Origin: Phallusia mammillata
Lineage: Eukaryota; Chordata; Ascidiacea; Phlebobranchia; Ascidiidae
Assembly (NCBI GenBank): GCA_003260075.1
Contig: QLIY01000444.1
Span: 57,109 to 121,108, forward strand
Direction of reading: 5' to 3'
DNA: 64,000 nucleotides
How positions within the stretch are numbered: the stretch's first letter is position 1; each line of letters begins with the position of its first letter. Shown one piece after another: positions 51,445 to 63,208 of the stretch. A program made the position numbers and the translations under genes. The notes beneath the pieces were generated by a model. The model was not told where the DNA came from. It ran no database searches and was given only the letters and a program-made list of their open reading frames with translations.

Positions 51445-52431
51445 GTCTAAAGGTACATACCTGCACTGGGCTCCATTCTGCAAGAACAAACTTACTTGAA
51501 TGCAAGTATGTGCGGCTACAAGAGNAGTGAATCAATATAAAATGCCTTTGTTTACTGCACGTAAAATACGGGAATATTAAAGTCAGTTCACACAGCTGTT
51601 GAATGTAGTTGAATACAAATATATGATGCTAGTATTTTTAATTCTTACCAACAGGCCAACATTTGTGCCTAAATGATCATAAGGGATGCCTCCATTTAAA
51701 AATAAGCATTTCTTTTTTTGATCGTTACGACTATGGATGAAACACAAGCATATTTAATCAGCCTTTATGGCGTTGGCCATACATCTTCATTCTCTGTCTG
51801 CCAGCAGGCCAACACGCAACCAGCGATACTTACTCTTCCTCTGCTCTTTACTTCCTTTTCGAAATTTGAAACAACTATAACAACCACTTCCCGGCCTATA
51901 GTAGCAGTACAGTAAACTTCGGTTATCCGGATTATTGCCAATAACCACGATAAAACTGGTGGTACGAATGTGTAATATCTTTCTGGACAAAACGCTTCGG
52001 TTAAATTGATGCGATACATTTAATCCGGATCTTTGCCTAGTCATCAGAATAAAGTGTTTCTTTCTACATTTCCTAATCCGGATTGTCTTTACTTCACTGT
52101 GTCAAATTCGTACATCAAACCACATTGCAGTTACGTGGTAGTCAATAACAACTGCCTACTGTTAGCTGCTTGTTACACTACATTGTGTTACACTTCTTAC
52201 GACATTAAAGCGTCGACACTGGATTGACTAAGTGCAATTATTACCACGCTCATGACGTAACAGTCAGTTGTCAATGCTTTTTATACACTTAATGTTAATG
52301 CCTACCTACTTTTTTGGAATGTTATCATCATTAGGTACTTGATGATCAAAATAAAGGTGATTTGCACTGTTTACACTATTTATAATGTACGATTCAAGAT
52401 ACTATTTATTGAGGATCTAGACCAGGGGTGG
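51445..52431. other. Intergenic, nothing recognised; one ambiguous base at 51525
   Basis: AT-rich with a single n. Short open frames here show no splice context or family features. Confidence 0.5.
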
Positions 52432-52447
52432 CCCACCCGCGGCTCGC
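52432..52447. mobile_element. Left tip of a hAT-type element cut by a G10 join
   Basis: The CAGGGGTGGCCCACCCGC-like start follows GATCTAGAC and is truncated at 52448-52457. After the run, sequence duplicating 52278-52375 resumes. Confidence 0.55.
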
Positions 52448-52564
52448 GGGGGGGGGGAATACACTTAATGTTAATGCCTACATACGTTTTTCTTTGAAAC
52501 TTGTCATCATTAGATCTTTGATCAAAAGATGATCAAAATAAAAGTGATTTGCACCTATTAGACC

Positions 52565-52705
52565 AGTGTTTTTCAACCTTTTTTGAGCCACGGAACACTT
52601 TATACATTAAAATATGCTTGCGGAACACCAAACGAAATTTTGATGCATTGAAAAGTAGAAACTAGTTACCTAAATACAATATTCGCCTAGCACTGACTGT
52701 TCCGT
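52565..52705. mobile_element. hAT-type element running into the N gap
   Basis: CAGTGTTTTTCAACCTTTTTTGAGCC start, with CGGAACAC subterminal motifs. The right end is not available. Confidence 0.6.
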
Positions 52706-53134
52706 NNNNNNNNNNNNNNNNNNNNNNNNNNNNNNNNNNNNNNNNNNNNNNNNNNNNNNNNNNNNNNNNNNNNNNNNNNNNNNNNNNNNNNNNNNNNNNN
52801 NNNNNNNNNNNNNNNNNNNNNNNNNNNNNNNNNNNNNNNNNNNNNNNNNNNNNNNNNNNNNNNNNNNNNNNNNNNNNNNNNNNNNNNNNNNNNNNNNNNN
52901 NNNNNNNNNNNNNNNNNNNNNNNNNNNNNNNNNNNNNNNNNNNNNNNNNNNNNNNNNNNNNNNNNNNNNNNNNNNNNNNNNNNNNNNNNNNNNNNNNNNN
53001 NNNNNNNNNNNNNNNNNNNNNNNNNNNNNNNNNNNNNNNNNNNNNNNNNNNNNNNNNNNNNNNNNNNNNNNNNNNNNNNNNNNNNNNNNNNNNNNNNNNN
53101 NNNNNNNNNNNNNNNNNNNNNNNNNNNNNNNNNN
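52706..53134. other. Assembly gap (429 N)
   Basis: Run of unknown bases. Confidence 1.
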
Positions 53135-53182
53135 ACTGGATTGGACTATTTATTATAGATACTATTTATTTGGGATCTAGAC

Positions 53183-53852
53183 CAGCGGTTCTCAAACTGG
53201 GGTCCGCGGTGCTTTAGGGGTCCATGAGGCAATTTTGGGGGGGACCGTGATAAGGTTGAAGTACTTCTTTAATCTTATTTGGCGTAAGTTTGTGCCACTG
53301 AATAAGTGTAAATCAAAGTAAAATTAAAGATCGACTGTCTCCATTGCTAAACTATCGCCTTTATTGCGTGACAAGTAACAAAAAAGCAATTGTTCGCGCA
53401 CAATTGTAATGTTTTTGTTGTCTTGTCTGTGATGTCGCAAACTGTTTTTAGATATTTTTGCTTCACTGGCTAAAATTCTGCAAATCAACTTTGGTTTTGC
53501 TAAAATACACATTTCAGCTAAAGGACCGCGAGCCCTTGATGTAATGGCATAGGGGCNGAATAAGTGTAAATCAAAGTAAAATTAAAGATCGACTGTCTCC
53601 ATTGCTAAACTATCGCCTTTATTGCGTGACAAGTAACAAAAAAGCAATTGTTCGCGCACAATTGTAATGTTTTTGTTGTCTTGTCTGTGATGTCGCAAAC
53701 TGTTTTTAGATATTTTTGCTTCACTGGCTAAAATTCTGCAAATCAACTTTGGTTTTGCTAAAATACACATTTCAGCTAAAGGACCGCGAGCCCTTGATGT
53801 AATGGCATAGGGGCCGTTTTGAAAAAATAATGAAAAAGTTTGAGAACCACTG
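53183..53852. mobile_element. hAT-type MITE with an internal 257-bp exact duplication
   Basis: Termini CAGCGGTTCTCAAACT and AGTTTGAGAACCACTG with a perfect 8-bp duplication ATCTAGAC at 53175-53182 and 53853-53860. Inside, 53300-53556 is repeated at 53558-53814 across a single n (53557), an overlap left unmerged. True length is probably about 412 bp. Confidence 0.9.
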
Positions 53853-53900
53853 ATCTAGACTCTAAAATACGGGGGCTTGAAACAAACGAATTCGAATAAA

Positions 53901-53990
53901 CCTTGCAGGATCAAATCGTGCCAGATCTGCAGGATCAAATCGTGCCAGATAATCGTGCCAGAACCTTGCAGGATCAAATCGTGCCAGATA
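53901..53990. repeat. Short tandem repeat of TGCAGGATCAAATCGTGCCAGAT
   Basis: Three copies of a 23-25-base unit, plus a partial AATCGTGCCAGA copy. No known function. Confidence 0.85.
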
Positions 53991-54110
53991 AGTTTATTTG
54001 GTATTTTTTTCCTTGGAGTACGTACAGGTATGACTAGTATGACTGCAGAGGACACAATCTCCTCAACCTATTGACTCCGGCCTAAGGGACATCAGTTGCA
54101 TTCTACTTGC

Positions 54111-54235
54111 TTGTCTTTTTATTTTTTTTCACGGGGTTCGAACCTAGGACACTCCCGGGGGACGAATCCCGATCAGGTTTTTTATGTCTGTGTATGGGTT
54201 AGGCGCGCCGGACCATTCGGCCAAGTTCCTTCCAA
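54111..54235 (-). mobile_element. tRNA-derived SINE-like sequence
   Basis: On the minus strand an A-box-like TTGGCCGAATGGTCC and a B box GGTTCGAACCC lie about 80 bases apart, the spacing of a Ser/Leu-type tRNA head. An A-rich stretch follows. It does not fold as an obviously intact tRNA, so a SINE or pseudo-tRNA is preferred. Confidence 0.6.
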
Positions 54236-54439
54236 CTTATGACTGTTCAAGTTCGTCTTTGATTTTAATTCTGTGTTACTTTTAATTCTAATTGGAATTG
54301 ATGCTTTCGACAAATCTATGTTTCTTAAACTTTCAAGCCTAATGTTGCTGCAAAACATGTTGTAATGTAGCTACGTTAAACGATTTCACAGCAGTTGAAT
54401 AACTACTAGAAATGTACAGGATGTTTTGCGTCGAATTTA

Positions 54440-54530
54440 AATGCTTTTGAGGACGAACCACGCTCAGTTTTCTTAATGGTTGTATATAAGTAACGCGCCC
54501 TGGGCCATTCGGCCAAGTTCCTGCCCAAAT
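54440..54530 (-). mobile_element. Second tRNA-derived SINE-like copy, decayed B box
   Basis: Shares the AACTTGGCCGAATGG head with 54111-54235 in the same orientation. The B-box position reads GGTTCGTCC, which is degenerate. Confidence 0.5.
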
Positions 54531-55070
54531 GAACCAGGATAAAACGACACAAAAATAATGCGCATTGTGGGCGACACTTTGCGAATAAGTTTCTGTGTAA
54601 AATTGACCGCATGGTGGTGCTCTTAAATACCTAAAAGGTAGAAAACAGTGGCATCCTCTGCTTACCTTAAAAACTATATCTTGTTTGTTTGCTTACATTT
54701 TAAACCATACTATGTGTTAATTGAAAATAAGTTATGTGTTAGGCGTGACTTAGGCTGGAAAGCAAAGGTATTTAACTTGTAATACGAATGGTTAGGATTC
54801 TTATGCTAAAATTACTGAATTATACTACAGATTAATTTGCATTCGGGGTTAACCGTAAAAACCGGTAAAACGGAATAAAGCACTGGGCTCATTGATTTCC
54901 CGACTAACCGGTTCGTCTGCATTTCTTGGCTTTCAAACAAAACTTCTCTGTCTGTTTGAAGCAGTTTATTACACTTTGACTGTGCTGTACAAGTGCATGA
55001 CGCAAATCCAAAATTGCATAGAAAAAGGCGAAAAAGAACTTGCAACTGTGCAGAAAAATATCATGTAAAT

Positions 55071-55246
55071 CAGGGGTCGGCAACCTTTTTTGCACTGCGG
55101 ACCGTTTTTAAAAGTGAAATTTATTCGCGGACCGGTCTTCAAAAAACTACCCGGGATACATTGGCAAACTGTTTTATAGCATTTACCCTGCAAAATTATA
55201 GGGCCCTGTAACGAACTCCTCGCGGACCGGTGGTTACCGACCACTG
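55071..55246. mobile_element. hAT-type MITE, 176 bp
   Basis: Termini CAGGGGTCGGCAACC and GGTTACCGACCACTG with a perfect 8-bp duplication ATGTAAAT at 55063-55070 and 55247-55254. GCGGACCG motifs lie at both ends. Confidence 0.92.
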
Positions 55247-55690
55247 ATGTAAATAACAAATTAAAGGGTGATTAACAAATGTGCAGGTGCTGGTTACATC
55301 ATTTGCGATTAGATTGTACAGGTTGCACCCTGTGATGATTTTTTTTCGAAATTAGGAAAAACAGCAATAAAACAAATTATAAAAACACTGATCGCATAAA
55401 ACCAATGGATAAAAATGTTGACTTTCAACGTCCTAAGAATTGCTTCCAAGAAATATAAAATATTTTTTTCATGTCGATTACTATATTCTTTCGTTTTTGA
55501 AGAAATAATCGGGTTCGAGCTTATTAACTTGATCCGACTTTACAACATGAAATAAATAAATAATGACTTTGTAAAACTGTTTGTATGAAAGCGGACGTAG
55601 CAGACAAAAGTTTTGTAAGAAAATTGTTTTGCGTCCGGGCGTGATGAAAGATTCAGTTTTCCAGGCACAGAGAAAATCCTTATAGTTGGC
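55247..55690. other. Intergenic, 3' side of receptor E
   Basis: AT-rich; no feature recognised beyond the start of the receptor E last exon. Confidence 0.5.
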
Positions 55691-56581
55691 CTAGATTCTG
55701 TGTTGATTTTCCGGCAAACTGTTGGTTTTGTTTCCCGATCCTGAACTTGTGTTAGTCGAGTGGGTGCTTGGCGTTCCCTTGCTGGGGTTGTGGGTTGAAG
55801 GCTCACTTGTGTATCGCAGCTTGACTCTTTGTACATAACGGGAACAGGCCTCCCGAACCTCGGTTCCAAACACGCAGTATACGAGAAGGAGAAATAAACC
55901 TTGCAGTCCATTAAGGATGACGTTGATGTACATGAACACCACAGATGCTTCGTATGGTTCAATGCCTACAATGCAAATTATATTTAAGTGGCGGTTCAGG
56001 AAGACAATACTGTCACTGCAGGTAATTGCAAACTTTGCTCTGCAAGCTTGTTAACACCTACACAATTGCAATAATGGTTGCAAATGTTCATATGCGTTGA
56101 TGCTGATGTGTATTGCTGTAGCAAAAATTCAATGCTATACGCGTTTACTACCAAGTTTTTGAAAAGTCTGCAAGTATGTGGAAATATTGGTTATCTATAC
56201 ATCCAAACCACTAGCTTGCATAAATGACTATTGTTCTTTCATCAGTTTTTATCATAAATATTAAACGCCGTTTTGAAGATATGTCATTATTCTGATAAAT
56301 GTGACTTGTGTATGACATCGAAACGTCGATTATCTACAATAAAATCTGCTGTAAGAGTAATGCTCGTTTATGCATTACGTCTGGTAGCTATACCTTATTA
56401 AATGGATGTGTATACTATTAAACAGTTTACTTCGATTTCTGCACATAAGGCATTGCACAGATACCAAACGAGCATTGAAACGAATTCTTACTTGTCAAAA
56501 ACCCGAAAAGCAGTGGTACCCCCAGTACCGGGATGAGTAGGAGAAAAACTTTGAGCGTGGCGCCAACGCTTTTGGCGTCGC

Positions 56582-56637
<56 letters not shown>

Positions 56638-59600
56638 CGGCGCCTACGTTAGATCCGCGGTGAGCACCGTTGGACGGTTTTAGTTCTCTAGCGCTACTCC
56701 GAAGTTTGTGGACAAACCACATCACTTTGAAGGCGATTAGGATGTTGACAACGTAGATGATTATCATAGGAATGATAACCGAGGCGAGAAGAGCGTTGTA
56801 CTCAGTTCCAACCTGCAGAGAAAAAACGATTTGGTTACCAGTGTTTGTTATGACCGGACATATTATTTGTTGCTGCAGTTTCCCGCTTTAGTCGTCCCTT
56901 TTGGTTGTTTGCTGTTCAGGTCAACGTGCAAGACAGAAAATCGTACACATTGTACTAAAACGCTGCATCTAAAAATTTGACGTTCCATTGCGACAATTTC
57001 ATGGATAACGACAAATCAAATAGCCGTTAAGTTTTCTTTCCCTTTAAATTTAAAACAAAATTTTGTCCCCCCCCCCACTAAAACGCTGCATCTAAAAATT
57101 TGACGTTCCATTGCGACAATTTCAAGGATAACGACAAATCAAATAGCCGTTAAGTTTTCTTTCCTTTTAAATTTAAAACAAAATTTTGTGTCTCGGTGAC
57201 ATTTTTTTCTACTTATGATTTTAGGCTGTTAAACTTACCCAGCATCTGTAGTAGTTGTTGCTGTACTGATCGGAATCCATGTAACGGTTTGTGGGGAAAC
57301 CAATGGCACTGGCTAGTACCACAATCAGCAGAGGAATTCCCCAACCCAATGCCAACTTTGTGGCCGCCACTTTGCGAGGGTTTTTCTTGTTCAGCGAAAG
57401 TATTTTGTCGGTGGTTTTGATGAAAAGTGTCAGGCCTTCCCAAAGCATCCAAGTTCCTGTTGCATAATTATACTTTAAAGTTGTCAAATATAATAGCAAT
57501 CCCTATTCGTCGACGACTGCAGAGCTTAGTAATACAACTGCAGTGTTTGACAGTGCAAAGTCACGTTTTACATACTTAGTTTTCTTTGTTTTGAAGTGAA
57601 CAGTAGGAATTTTACGACATGAATTATGCTAGCTGACAATCGGAATGCAAATGCATGTCTAGAAATTCTTTACAATAACATCACATAAGAAGTTTTGTAA
57701 AAATCGGTCTAAAAGACAATGTGTGACGAAATGTACGGCCCATTCTATTAAACTACCACTATTGCGGATAAAGCAAGTTTATGTATTGTTTACATTTTGG
57801 TTTTCGGATTTGAGGACTTCCAAGCCAACACAACATGCAGGTCTCTTATAGGCGTCCATGCACCTTAGTTGGAAAATCGCTAGTCAGCCAACGTCATTCT
57901 AACATTTGAAAGCTAATTTGGTTTTATGCATTGAAAGTTGATAGTCACAGCTAACTTAGCTTTTTTCCCCATTACTGCAATCAAAGGGCGTGTTGCGTCC
58001 CTAAAACACCGACCGTTTTCACGCATTGAAAGTCACAGTCGATGTTTGTCATTTCTGGTGACCATGTCAAAATATCACTGGCGTGCATAATAATAACGGA
58101 ACCTACCCGAGGCCAACAGAAAAAAGTGCGTTGTCACGGTAACGAACTCGCACGCTCGCTTGTCCTCGACGGCCAAGTCCTGGAAGAGGTTAAAAATGTG
58201 CAAACACAGGAGGGCGACCGAGAGGTTGATTTGCACAACCGTTCTGTCACTTCTCACTTTCTTCCGGACTGTCATAAGTATGGCAATGGTGATGATGAGA
58301 CACAATATGCTGATCGACTCGGTGATGTATGACAGCAACTGTGAAGAGAGTTTTAGTTAAGAGCGACTTTGCTACATCAAAATCGACTTTTAGTTAAGAA
58401 TGGAAAGCGGCTACGGTACATCAAAATCGACTTTTGGTCAAGAGATGCAAGCGGCTTTCGTACATCAGACCGAAATCAGTTGTTCCAGCAATATTCATCC
58501 TATTAAACTAAACACCGTTGTTCATTTTGAGTCGTTTGTAATGTACCAACAAACCTAACGACGCCTTTAACACCGAACACACAAGGTTTTGCAAATACTG
58601 TGTTGTTAAACCTATGGCAATGGCCCGCTTTAGCATTTTGTTGCACAAATAACCCGGTTGGAATTTCGTCCACTAAAAATAAAGTTCGTGTCGTTTTGGG
58701 TTTCATTAACCGTTGGGACACGATACGAAAATTTTACAGTTGTAAAGCAAGCCCCTCGTTTCGTCTTACTCGTCTTTTATGACACTAAAAAGGTTAAAAA
58801 CGCAACTTCAATTGTTTCCACGAGTCTCTGTGCTTCAAATATTTAGTATGCGGCGAGATGTGGTCTGGGCTCCAAAGCTTCGCTACCCAACCCTTGAGAC
58901 TCCAGCGCTTGGGACGCGGCAGTGAAGTCTAATCATGCGTAACGCGATATAAGACACGCCATTGACGTCACAAGGGGAATTGCTCCCGGGGCAAACCTGT
59001 TAGAAGCGGGTCGGAAAAAAGCTGCCGTGTTTCTCCCGAAACAAGCCATTGTGGCGCAGCGGGGTTTTCCACAAATATTCGGGTGCCTTTCAATAAAACT
59101 GTCAGTCCCCTTTTAGTTGGGGTTTTACACACATGAATGTCCAGTTTTTGATAGAAAGGGTCAAATTTATTGTCATTGTTGTATGGCGTTTTCATAAAAA
59201 AATTTGTTCCATTTTTTGTAAATAAAAAAATTCCAAAGGATAACCCAATAACTTAGGTACTTTAAATGAAACAATGGGTTTCGTGCTTTACAAACATTAG
59301 AAAGTCGCTCTTGCACCATGGTATGCGTGGGACGTTGTATTCAACCTGATGCGTATGCACAACGTAACAACCACTCTTTTATGATGTCACATTTGACTTA
59401 GAGGTAACTTAGTGTTAAAAGAACGGACCAGCCCCAATTTGCTAAAACGAGGCCAATCTTTTTGAATATAGCCTAATGGTTGATTTTTTGTTTTCATGCA
59501 AGAAATTTTAAAAAACAAAACGTCAAGACGTTGGGTTTACAAAGAAGTCGCGCAAATGGCCCCACGTTATAAGCAAAGGCAGCTCAATCCCCGGAAATAG

Positions 59601-62600
59601 TCTGTCCTGAGCTTGCTGTCAATAGATTTCACGTAACAGAAAGCCGTGTGCAATTCTAAATCTGCTTGCAGCGTACAACTATATGCTTGCAGCGTACGAC
59701 ATATTATTCGTTTTTCGATTTTTGTTCATTACTATTATCGCTTACCCCTAGATTGAATAAGATTTTGATTTGTTCGACTAGGAACACGAATTTCAATTAA
59801 AAAACTTGTTTTGTTTTTGCAGCATAATTATGCGCTTTCTGATAAAAATTTTTGACGCTATTAGGTATTTAGCAAACACATTGTTGCGGTGTAAATTGTA
59901 TGAAATATTTATAGTCCAAACTTTATGGTGAGCCAAACTGTCAACAAACTTTACTTTATCGATTTAGCGTAGTCCCGTCTTGTAAACAGCTGTATAGTTT
60001 TATTGTCCCCGTATTTCTATTTCTTTAAATCTCACTAAAGCTACTTAAGTCCTACCTTGACCGTCGATGGGACCTCGTAGGTTTGAACAGAGAGCAGGAC
60101 AGCAAACAACGTTGTGTGGTTACAGAAGCACGAAACTTCTTCGCTTGTGTTGCTTGGAAGCAATGTGCAACCGTTTGACGAAAACCTCCTTTGGGTTGCG
60201 TTGAAAAATCCGCATCTTGTTTCTACTTTGTTGATTCTTGTCACCGCGTACGTCCCGCTGTTATTACCCCCCCCCCTGGGTTGCGTTGAAAAATCCGCAT
60301 CTTGTTTCTACTTTGTTGATTCTTATCACCGCGTACGTACCGCTGTTGTTGTTTGTCCTGGCAAGATTTGCGACCGTCTGACCACTATCAGCAGTAGCGT
60401 TGATTTGAATCGAGTAACTGAGTTTGGCTTCGACTATACTGCGAGATTGTGTGTCTACAGCGGTTACGCTAAGGGCTGGTGAACCGGAGAAAGGTAAACC
60501 CCCCCCCCTGCGACCGTCTGACCACTATCAGCAGTAGCGTTGATTTGAATCGAGTAGTTGAGCTTGGCTTCGACTATACTGCGAGATTGCGTATCTACAG
60601 CGGTTACGCTAAGGGCTGGCGTACCAGGGAAAGGTAATGCTTGTGTACTGAGTCCATCTGCTTCCTCGGCAGAAGCAAACTCACTTACATCTGCAGTGAT
60701 ATCGAATTGTGATGAAACAACTGCGACTTGAAGCAGGCTTTCGACGGCGGAGGGATTAACCGTTGCGCCAGAGAACGCAGCTTGTGAAAATCTTCCTTCT
60801 ATCGGCGTGCTGGCGTCTCTAGTGATGAACATGTCACTAGCTTCAACCAAACCAAGCAGGGGGCGAAGTGATCCAATCGCATCGTTTTCGACAACTTCTG
60901 AGATGTCGCTGTCGGGCACATCCCCCCCCCCAACTGCGACTTGAAGCAGGCTTTCGACGGCGGAGGGATTAACCGTTGCCCCAGAGAAGTAAGCTTGTGA
61001 AAATCTTCCTTCTATCGGCGTGCTGACGTCTCTGGTCACGAATACTTCACTGGATTCAACCAAACCAAGCATGGAGCGGATTGACCCAATCGCCTCGTTT
61101 TCGACAACATCTGAGATATCGCTGTCGGGCACACGAGAAGCTGTTGATGAAACTGTAGTTGTTGATTGTGTAGCGGCTACTGCACTCATTGTGCTCACAG
61201 TCGATGTTGCGACAGCAGCTGTGGAAACAGGCAGCATCATGCGTGATTGTGTTATTCCAATGGTTGTTATTGTTTCAGGGTTATTGGGAATTACTGCGTT
61301 TGTGATGTTTTCTGTTTCGTTGTTGATCTTTGCGGTGGATGAAATAGATGTTTCTGGCGTTGTGAGTGATTTTGTTGTTTCTATAGTTGTGGGTGCTGTG
61401 GTTGTTTCTGCAGTTGTGAGTGCTGTGGATGTTACTGTGGTTTTGGATAGTGTGGTTGTTTCTGCAGTTGTGAGTGTTGTTGTTTCTGTAGTTGTTTCTG
61501 CTATTGTGAGAGCTGTAGTTGTGTCTGCTGTCGTTGTTTCTGTGGTTGTAGGTGCAGTCGTTATTTCTGCAGTTGTAAGTGGCGTGATAGTTTGTGTAAT
61601 TGAGTCTACTGTGGTCGTTTCTGTAGTTGTGTGTGGTGTCGTTGTTTCTGCAATTGTCATTGCTGTCGCCCCCCCCCCGATCTTTGCGGTGGATGAAATA
61701 GATGTTTCTGGCGTTGTGAGTGATTTGGTTATTTCTATAGTTTTGGGTGCTGTGGTTGTTTCTGTGGTTATGAGTGCTGTGGTTGATACTGTAGTTGTGG
61801 GTGCGGTCGTTGTTTCTGTAGTTTTGGATGGTGTGGTTGTTTCTGCAGTTGTGAGTGCTGTGGTTTTGGATAGTGTGGTTGGCTCTGCAGTTGTGAGTGT
61901 TGTTGTTTCTGTGGTTTTGTCTGCTGTCGCTCCCCCCCCCCAGCCGTTGTTTCTGCTGTTGTGGGCGCCGTGGTTGTTTCTGTAGTTGTTTCTTTGTTTG
62001 GGGTGGTTGTCTTTTCAATTGTAGCCGTTTGAGTTGTTTCTCTATTTGCGAGTGTTGAGATTATTACATTGTCTGTGGTTGTTTTTTTGTCTGTGGGTGC
62101 TGTAGCCGTTTGTGTTGTTATATGTGATGTCGTGGATTCTATAGTCACAGTGGTTTTAGTCGGTATTTCTGCGGTTGTGGGTGTTTCATTTATAGTTGTG
62201 TCCCCCCCCCCTCAGAAACAAAATTAACCATGCTCATGCTCGTAATACCAGACGTAATTTGGCGCACAGTGACAGTGTTTGTGTTTTGCACAAGTAATGT
62301 ATGTGGTGATGATGTCACAGTGTTTGTCACAGAGATGTTACCAGCTTGTGTTGCTGTTGGATCAGGCTGTGGCGTTGTAGACATTTCTACAGTTGTGTTT
62401 ATTCCGCTACCAACTACCATGCTGCTATTAGTTACTTCTTGACCTTGTTCTTGTGTTGCTTCGTCTTGTGTAGTTTGTAATGCTGGTGCCTCAGATGTTG
62501 TAGCTTTCGCTTCTGTAGTCTGAATGGTTGTAGTCTGCATTGTTGTGGTCTGTTGTGCTATAGTCTGCATTTCTGTTGTAGCTTCCTGCGTTGTTGCTGT

Positions 62601-63208
62601 AACTTGTGTTGTTGCGGCTAGTGATGTTGTAACCACTATAGTCGAAGTTTCTGCATTTGTAGTTTCAGCGGTTGAAATATGCACTGTTGTAGCTTGCGTT
62701 GTTGGAGTTCGCGCAGTTGTAGCTTGTGGTGTCGGGGCTTCTGTTGTTGCAGCGATTGTCGTTGTAGCTCCTGTTGTTGTTGCTTCTTGTACTGTAGCTT
62801 GTGTTGTTGGAGTTTGCGCGGTTATAACTTGTTCTGTCATGGCTTCTGTTGTTGTTTCTACTGGTGTTGCACCTTCGGTTGTTATTGCTTGGCTTGTTGT
62901 AGCTTGTGTTGTTGGAGTCGATAAAGAGGCTGTGTGCAAGGTTGAGTAATGTTTGGCTGCATTACGCTGTTGCGGACTGCTAGAGTTACATAGCTATTGT
63001 CTTCTAGTGAGTGATAATATACTTGTAACTTTCATGCAACGAAGTCATTTAATTGGGATTCCATGTCAAAAAAACGTCGACGTGCAACAGAAATAGGAAA
63101 AAAAAAGATTCATGCATATTTGCACACATTGAAACTTACCACAAAGATCGTTTAGATTGAGGCAGTCGTTTGGGTATGCATTAAGTGGATCGGAAGGACT
63201 TCTAAGAC
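55691..63208 (-). CDS. Receptor E: adhesion-GPCR-like with very long Thr-rich stalk, 5' end outside window
   Basis: Exons in transcript order within the window: 63140-63208 (NDCLNLNDLCG module), 60056-62929 (very long Thr-rich mucin-like stalk, GAIN-like region, GPS CFCNHTTLFAVLL), 58107-58338 (TM1-3), 57239-57456 and 56492-56812 (TM4-6, split after the conserved Cys-Trp as in D) and 55691-55965 (TM7 and Ser/Thr tail ending QHRI). The stalk exon is broken by six C10 joins at 60267, 60499, 60922, 61669, 61932 and 62202, several with duplicated flanks. Its 2874-nt length does not preserve the phase of its paralogues, so the joined frame is not trustworthy. A 54-C tract interrupts 56492-56812. 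A possible KxYE-type module near 63369-63411 was seen without a clear acceptor. The signal-peptide end lies beyond 64000. Confidence 0.78.
56583..56636. other. 54-base C tract inside a receptor E TM exon
   Basis: Interrupts intracellular loop 3 coding between an SNVGAA-like and an AKSVGATLKVF segment. These look like overlapping versions of one stretch, consistent with a filled gap. Confidence 0.7.
56953..57190. repeat. Tandem 114-bp near-identical pair around C10
   Basis: 56953-57066 and 57077-57190 differ at about two bases and flank exactly ten C. They lie in the TM4-6 intron of receptor E. Confidence 0.9.
57500..58100. other. Receptor E intron between TM1-3 and TM4-6 exons
   Basis: No bounded element or exon recognised. 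Confidence 0.5.
58345..60050. other. Long receptor E intron between GPS and TM1-3 exons
   Basis: About 1.7 kb with a minor local repeat (CATCAAAATCGACTTTTAG-like units near 58375-58440). No exon supported. Confidence 0.5.
60191..60352 (-). repeat. Coding near-identical pair around C10 (receptor E GAIN/GPS)
   Basis: The GFFNATQRRF-encoding block occurs left and right of 60267-60276, differing by a few bases. Confidence 0.85.
60368..60640 (-). repeat. Coding 131-bp near-identical pair around C10 (receptor E)
   Basis: The block encoding LNYSIQINATADSGQTVA lies both sides of 60499-60508. Confidence 0.85.
60716..61140 (-). repeat. Coding ~205-bp near-identical pair around C10 (receptor E)
   Basis: The segment encoding the PIEGRFSQA and NPSAVESLLQVAV stretch is present on both sides of 60922-60931 with several substitutions. 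Confidence 0.85.
61140..62929 (-). repeat. Degenerate ACAACNGNA-type coding repeat, Thr-rich mucin stalk
   Basis: Dense Thr codons in TTAETTT-like units. On the opposite strand this yields long Val-rich open frames, which are artefacts. Joins at 61669, 61932 and 62202 shift the frame. Confidence 0.8.

Noticed and set aside
53300-53814. Exact 257-bp tandem duplication as a biological repeat
   Set aside because: The copies are separated by one n and lie inside a transposon; an unmerged contig overlap explains it better.
53901-53990. CRISPR-like array
   Set aside because: Only about three direct copies with almost no spacers, in a eukaryotic genome.
54131-54235. Functional tRNA-Ser/Leu gene on the minus strand
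   Set aside because: A and B box resemblance is present but no convincing acceptor and anticodon stems could be formed; SINE origin is simpler.
61020-61985. Plus-strand Val-rich open frames over 60.9-62.9 kb
   Set aside because: They are the complement of Thr codons in the receptor E stalk, without splice sites or domains.
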